Source of the DNA: DSAR01 sp034437315
GTDB lineage: Bacteria; Chloroflexota; Anaerolineae; B4-G1
Length of the DNA stretch: 15,698 nucleotides
Assembly: GCA_034437315.1 (NCBI GenBank)
Contig: DAOTUC010000383.1
Location: forward strand, 1 to 15,698
Direction: 5' to 3'
The position numbers were made by a program, and so were the translations under genes. Shown here one piece after another: positions 13,330-15,698 of the stretch. The notes beneath the pieces were generated by a model. That model made no database searches, was not told the DNA's origin, and was given only the letters and a program-made list of their open reading frames with translations. Numbering within the stretch: position 1 is the stretch's first letter; every line of letters starts with the position of its first letter.

Positions 13330-13360
13330 GCTAGAGAGAGTCTTAAATAATTGCTCTAGC
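13330..13360. repeat. Inverted repeat enclosing a 17-mer shared with 15567-15583
   Basis: GCTAGAG (13330-13336) and CTCTAGC (13354-13360) are perfect inverted repeats around AGAGTCTTAAATAATTG. The same 17-mer recurs exactly at 15567-15583, also between inverted repeats (CCAGAG/CTCTGG). It lies 90 bases before the actin-like gene, so an operator or partition site is possible. Confidence 0.5.
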
Positions 13361-13368
13361 CACCGTCC

Positions 13369-13414
13369 CAGAGGCGTTAATCGGCCCGAGGGCGGGCCTC
13401 TGAGCGAATTTTTT
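13369..13414 (+). terminator. Hairpin with T-tract upstream of the actin-like gene
   Basis: CAGAGGC (13369-13375) pairs with GCCTCTG (13396-13402), with an inner GCCC/GGGC pairing. Six T follow after six unpaired bases, so it is weaker than the terminator at 11748. It could end upstream transcription or act as an attenuator in the leader of the actin-like operon. Confidence 0.5.
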
Positions 13415-13449
13415 AATAGTCTCTAGATCAAAATAAGGAGAGACCTATT

Positions 13450-14436
13450 ATGATACTTTCCATAGACATCGGATATGGCTACACGAAGGGCGTCGGGGCC
13501 GACGACCTGCACTTCGCCTTCCCCAGCGTCATCGGAACCGCCGAGGACATCCGCTTTTCGACCGATCTGATCCGCGGGGGCGATGCGCGCCCGGTAAAAT
13601 ACGGCGACTGGCGCTTCTTCTACGGCGAGCAGGCTGTGCTCCAAAGCCGCGTCCAATCGGCCGTCTTCAACCGCAGCCGCGTCCACGACGACACCTACAA
13701 GATGTTGTTCGTCGCCTCGCTGGTCGAGCTATCCAATCTAATGCCCAACATTGAGCGGCTCAGGGTGGTCACCGGGCTGCCGGTGGACTTCTTCGGCGAT
13801 CGTCCCGCCGTCATCGAATCCTTCGAGGGCATCTATCGCATCACCGCCGCGGACCAGATGGAAATCGCCGTCGAATCGGTCGTGGTCACCCCCCAGCCCT
13901 TCGGCTCTCTGTTCCGCGAACTCATGAACGACAACGGCAAAATCGCCAACACGGACGTCGAAAAAGGCCGCGTCGGCGTCATCGACGTCGGCACCTATAC
14001 CACCGATTTCGTCGCCGCCGATAAGCTGCGCTACGTGCAACGCTTGAGCGGTTCCGTCAGCATTGGGTGGAGCAAGGTCGTCAACCAGATTCAGCAGGCC
14101 CTGGCGGATCAACATATGTTGGAACTGACGTCTTACGAGGTCGATCAGGCCATCCGGCAAAAGAGCGTACGGGTGCGCGGCGAGACCATATCGCTGGAAG
14201 CGTTGATCGCCCCCGCCACCACCGATATCAAGACCGCCATCATCGCCCGCGCTCGCGATCTGTGGGGCGCTGGTGCTAACCTGGATATGATCCTGGTCAG
14301 CGGCGGCGGCGCGCCGTATCTCTACGACGCCATCCGACAGGTCTATCCGCACGCCCGTCTGATGACCAATGCCTTTTGGGCCAACGCCGAGGGCTTTTAC
14401 CGCTTCGGTCAACGCTCGGCGACCTTCGATAAATAA
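13450..14436 (+). CDS. ParM/StbA-like actin-family ATPase
   Basis: Product of 328 residues with the ASKHA/actin fold signatures in ParM order. Phosphate-1 is SIDIGYGYTKG (residues 4-14), connect-1 lies around VVTGLPVDFFGD (106-117), phosphate-2 is VGVIDVGTYTTDFV (175-188) and the adenosine motif is MILVSGGGAPYLYD (280-293). ParM-type proteins polymerise on ATP and push or pull DNA molecules apart for segregation. The length is typical (about 320-330). AAGGAG (13435-13440 region) precedes the ATG. The next gene starts 6 bases after the stop and looks like the DNA-binding adaptor, supporting a ParMR-type operon. The location next to rnpB and rpsT suggests a chromosomal copy, or an integrated plasmid/phage cassette. 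The exact subfamily (ParM, Alp7A or archaeal-type) cannot be settled by eye. Confidence 0.87.
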   Translation: MILSIDIGYGYTKGVGADDLHFAFPSVIGTAEDIRFSTDLIRGGDARPVKYGDWRFFYGEQAVLQSRVQSAVFNRSRVHDDTYKMLFVASLVELSNLMPNIERLRVVTGLPVDFFGDRPAVIESFEGIYRITAADQMEIAVESVVVTPQPFGSLFRELMNDNGKIANTDVEKGRVGVIDVGTYTTDFVAADKLRYVQRLSGSVSIGWSKVVNQIQQALADQHMLELTSYEVDQAIRQKSVRVRGETISLEALIAPATTDIKTAIIARARDLWGAGANLDMILVSGGGAPYLYDAIRQVYPHARLMTNAFWANAEGFYRFGQRSATFDK

Positions 14437-14442
14437 TCGGCG

Positions 14443-14733
14443 ATGTCACTGACATTTCACTTGGATTTCGATCAATACAACGCCGACCATCGACAGGCAG
14501 CTGAATGGCTATCGGCCCAAAGCGATCCGACGGAGGCTATCGCCCGCTTGCTCAAAGCCGCCAGGGATGGGGAAAAACGGCTCGCGCAATGGGAAGCGTT
14601 AGCCGCGCGCCTGGCGAAAGAGATAGGCAGCGTGAGCGGCCGCCTATCCCCCCCCGCCTCGAAACAACAGGCCCAGATCAAAATCGAGGAGGACCCCGAA
14701 TCGGCCCGCCGCCTGGACAATATGTTCAAATAG
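14443..14733 (+). CDS. Small ParR-like partner of the actin-like ATPase
   Basis: Product of 96 residues, 6 bases downstream of the actin-like gene. The N-terminal 42 residues fit a ribbon-helix-helix DNA-binding domain: strand LTFHLDFDQ, helix DHRQAAEWLSAQ, turn, helix PTEAIARLLKAARDG, as in ParR and similar centromere-binding adaptors. A helical stretch follows (EKRLAQWEALAARLAKEIG), then a flexible linker and a charged end ARRLDNMFK that could bind the filament, as the ParR C-terminus does. This assignment comes from position and pattern; there is no strong sequence signature. A plain coiled-coil accessory protein is the alternative. No obvious iterons lie within 150 bp downstream. Confidence 0.65.
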   Translation: MSLTFHLDFDQYNADHRQAAEWLSAQSDPTEAIARLLKAARDGEKRLAQWEALAARLAKEIGSVSGRLSPPASKQQAQIKIEEDPESARRLDNMFK

Positions 14734-14858
14734 CCGCCTGATCAAAGATGCGGCGCCCCCGCTTGGTGTTGTTAAATGCGACGAACTAAAATTTCCCACC
14801 GATTGCACGGATTTTCGCGGATCACTCTACTGAAAAAAGGCCATCTCTGTCGCGACAG

Positions 14859-15443
14859 ATCAATCTCCCCAGTCCGAAGGATTTCCAGGGGCTGACACTG
14901 GAAGAGGCGATTGAGGCCCGTCGCTCGGTGCGGGACTACGCCGGACCCCTCTCGTTGGAGGCGCTCTCACGTTTGCTTCACGCCGCCCAGGGCGTCACCC
15001 AGGCGCGCTGGGGCCTACGCGCCGCTCCCTCGGCTGGCGCACTCTATCCCATTGAGTTATACGCTGTAGTGCACGACGTCTCCGGGTTAGAAGCGGGAAT
15101 CTACCATTACGCCGTGCAAGAACACCGACTGGAGATATTGCAGACTGGGGATTTCCGCGCCGCAATCACGCGCGCGGGGTTGGGACAGGCCTTCCTGGGA
15201 CAGGCCAACGTCTGCTTCGTCCTATCCGCCATCTTCCAACGCACCCGTTGGAAATACCGGGAGCGTACCTACCGGTACGTGATGCTGGAAGCGGGACACG
15301 TTGGGCAGAACCTCTGCCTGGCGGCTGTCTCAATGGGATTGGGCGCATGCCCGGTCGGCGCGTTCCTCGACGACCCGATCAACGACCTGCTCGCACTGGA
15401 TGGCGCTGACGAAGCGGCGCTTTACATCATCAGCGTCGGATAG
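14859..15443 (+). CDS. SagB/nitroreductase-family FMN-dependent oxidoreductase, start unclear
   Basis: The SagB-like nitroreductase fold is clear: INLPSPKDFQGLTLEEAIEA, the FMN-phosphate motif RRSVRDY, then LEALSRLLHAAQGVT, APSAGALYPIELY, the dimer/FMN region RYVMLEAGHVGQNLCLAAVS and MGLGACPVGAFLDDPIND. Members reduce nitro or quinone compounds with NAD(P)H, or oxidise azoline rings in peptide maturation. No azoline cyclase or precursor peptide gene is nearby, so a general oxidoreductase is likelier. Family-like sequence begins near 14859, but no ATG, GTG or TTG occurs in frame between the upstream stop (about 14784) and GTG 14928, which would cut inside RRSVRDY. CTG 14847, six bases after an AAGG, is a possible rare start; otherwise the gene is 5'-truncated. 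The sequence before it (14734-14858) holds no gene. Confidence 0.82.
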   Translation: MNLPSPKDFQGLTLEEAIEARRSVRDYAGPLSLEALSRLLHAAQGVTQARWGLRAAPSAGALYPIELYAVVHDVSGLEAGIYHYAVQEHRLEILQTGDFRAAITRAGLGQAFLGQANVCFVLSAIFQRTRWKYRERTYRYVMLEAGHVGQNLCLAAVSMGLGACPVGAFLDDPINDLLALDGADEAALYIISVG

Positions 15444-15514
15444 CTCCCCCTATCCTACCAACACATTCGCCAATCAATCAAACGAAAGCGCATCGCCTGA
15501 GCGATAGCAAAAGA

Positions 15515-15537
15515 GACCGAATTCCAAGAATCCGGTC
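15515..15537. terminator. Candidate hairpin terminator after the nitroreductase gene
   Basis: GACCGAATT and AATCCGGTC form a 9-position stem with one mismatch and a 5-base loop, 72 bases after the stop. The T-run (TCTTTTGCT) lies on the minus-strand side, so it would serve leftward transcription better than the nitroreductase gene. Confidence 0.4.
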
Positions 15538-15583
15538 CCCATTGTAAAATCTTGTAAATCCTGTCCAGAGTCTTAAATAATTG

Positions 15584-15698
15584 GGTTCTCTGGGATTTCG
15601 CATGGCGAGACCCTAAAGGTTTTGCTCAAGGCCGCGCAAACAACGTTTTTGCCTTAAACAATGACCTTTTTCCATCAAAACCAGCGCAAAAACCTTTA
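15584..15698 (-). repeat. MITE-like repeat, copy B (cut by window edge)
   Basis: Nearly identical over its whole visible length to copy A (11223-11362) in inverted orientation. It runs from GGTTCTCTGG through ATTTCGCATGGCGAGACCCT to AAACCTTTA, the start of the opposite arm, at the edge. Copies A and B bracket the leader RNA, helicase, actin-like pair and oxidoreductase. Confidence 0.88.

Noticed and set aside
1..15698. CRISPR array
   Set aside because: No regularly spaced direct repeats were found; the repeats present are two- or three-copy dispersed elements or short tandems inside a MITE.

Overview
The window looks like bacterial chromosome: it carries a type A RNase P RNA gene and the ribosomal protein bS20 gene next to each other. 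The promoters that can be read are sigma70-type, and most genes are GC-rich with frequent NNC/NNG codons. An operon of Hdr-type iron-sulfur protein, DRTGG, PHP, HATPase and SpoIIE-like proteins points to an anaerobic or facultative lineage. Chloroflexota (Anaerolineae-like) is my best guess, but nothing in the window proves it. || Layout. (1) 1-810: the 5' part of a type I restriction-modification methyltransferase gene (hsdM, minus strand) with an apparent frameshift. It is followed by a dispersed repeat and a decayed phosphatase fragment. (2) 929-3920: an AT-richer accessory block. It has two tandem XRE-family regulators (minus strand) whose C-terminal halves are nearly identical at DNA level, divergent from a tyrosine recombinase behind a near-consensus promoter. 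The recombinase ends 76 bp short of the 3' end of rnpB, which suggests an integrated element. (3) 3997-4858: rnpB (minus) and rpsT (plus), each with a readable promoter, back to back. (4) 5044-11168: a co-directional eight-gene cluster: GcvH-like lipoyl carrier, DRTGG protein, CBS-HATPase fusion, second DRTGG protein, histidine-kinase-type ATPase, HdrCB/HdrD-like Fe-S protein, PHP-domain protein and a SpoIIE-family protein. From memory, most of these accessory proteins normally accompany electron-bifurcating [FeFe]-hydrogenase genes. Here there are no hydrogenase genes, and the redox proteins present are the Hdr-like and GcvH-like ones. The SpoIIE-like protein appears to have lost its metal-binding motifs. 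(5) 11169-13036: a MITE-like repeat, a second copy of the dispersed repeat from region 1, a consensus promoter, a ~140-nt structured leader or small RNA ending in a strong intrinsic terminator, then a RhlE-type DEAD-box helicase. (6) 13037-15698: a degraded repeat copy, a 136-bp MITE with perfect 9-bp target duplications, a ParM-like actin ATPase with a small ParR-like partner, a SagB/nitroreductase-type FMN protein without a visible canonical start, and an inverted copy of the MITE-like repeat running off the edge. || How the genes may work together. The eight-gene cluster can be read as a lipoyl/Fe-S thiol-disulfide redox module (GcvH-like plus HdrD-like) with a signalling or assembly set (DRTGG, CBS, HATPase, PHP, pseudophosphatase). 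The XRE/recombinase block looks like the control and integration end of a mobile element. The actin-like pair looks like a DNA-segregation cassette. These three readings are inference. The domain assignments rest on motifs visible in the translations.
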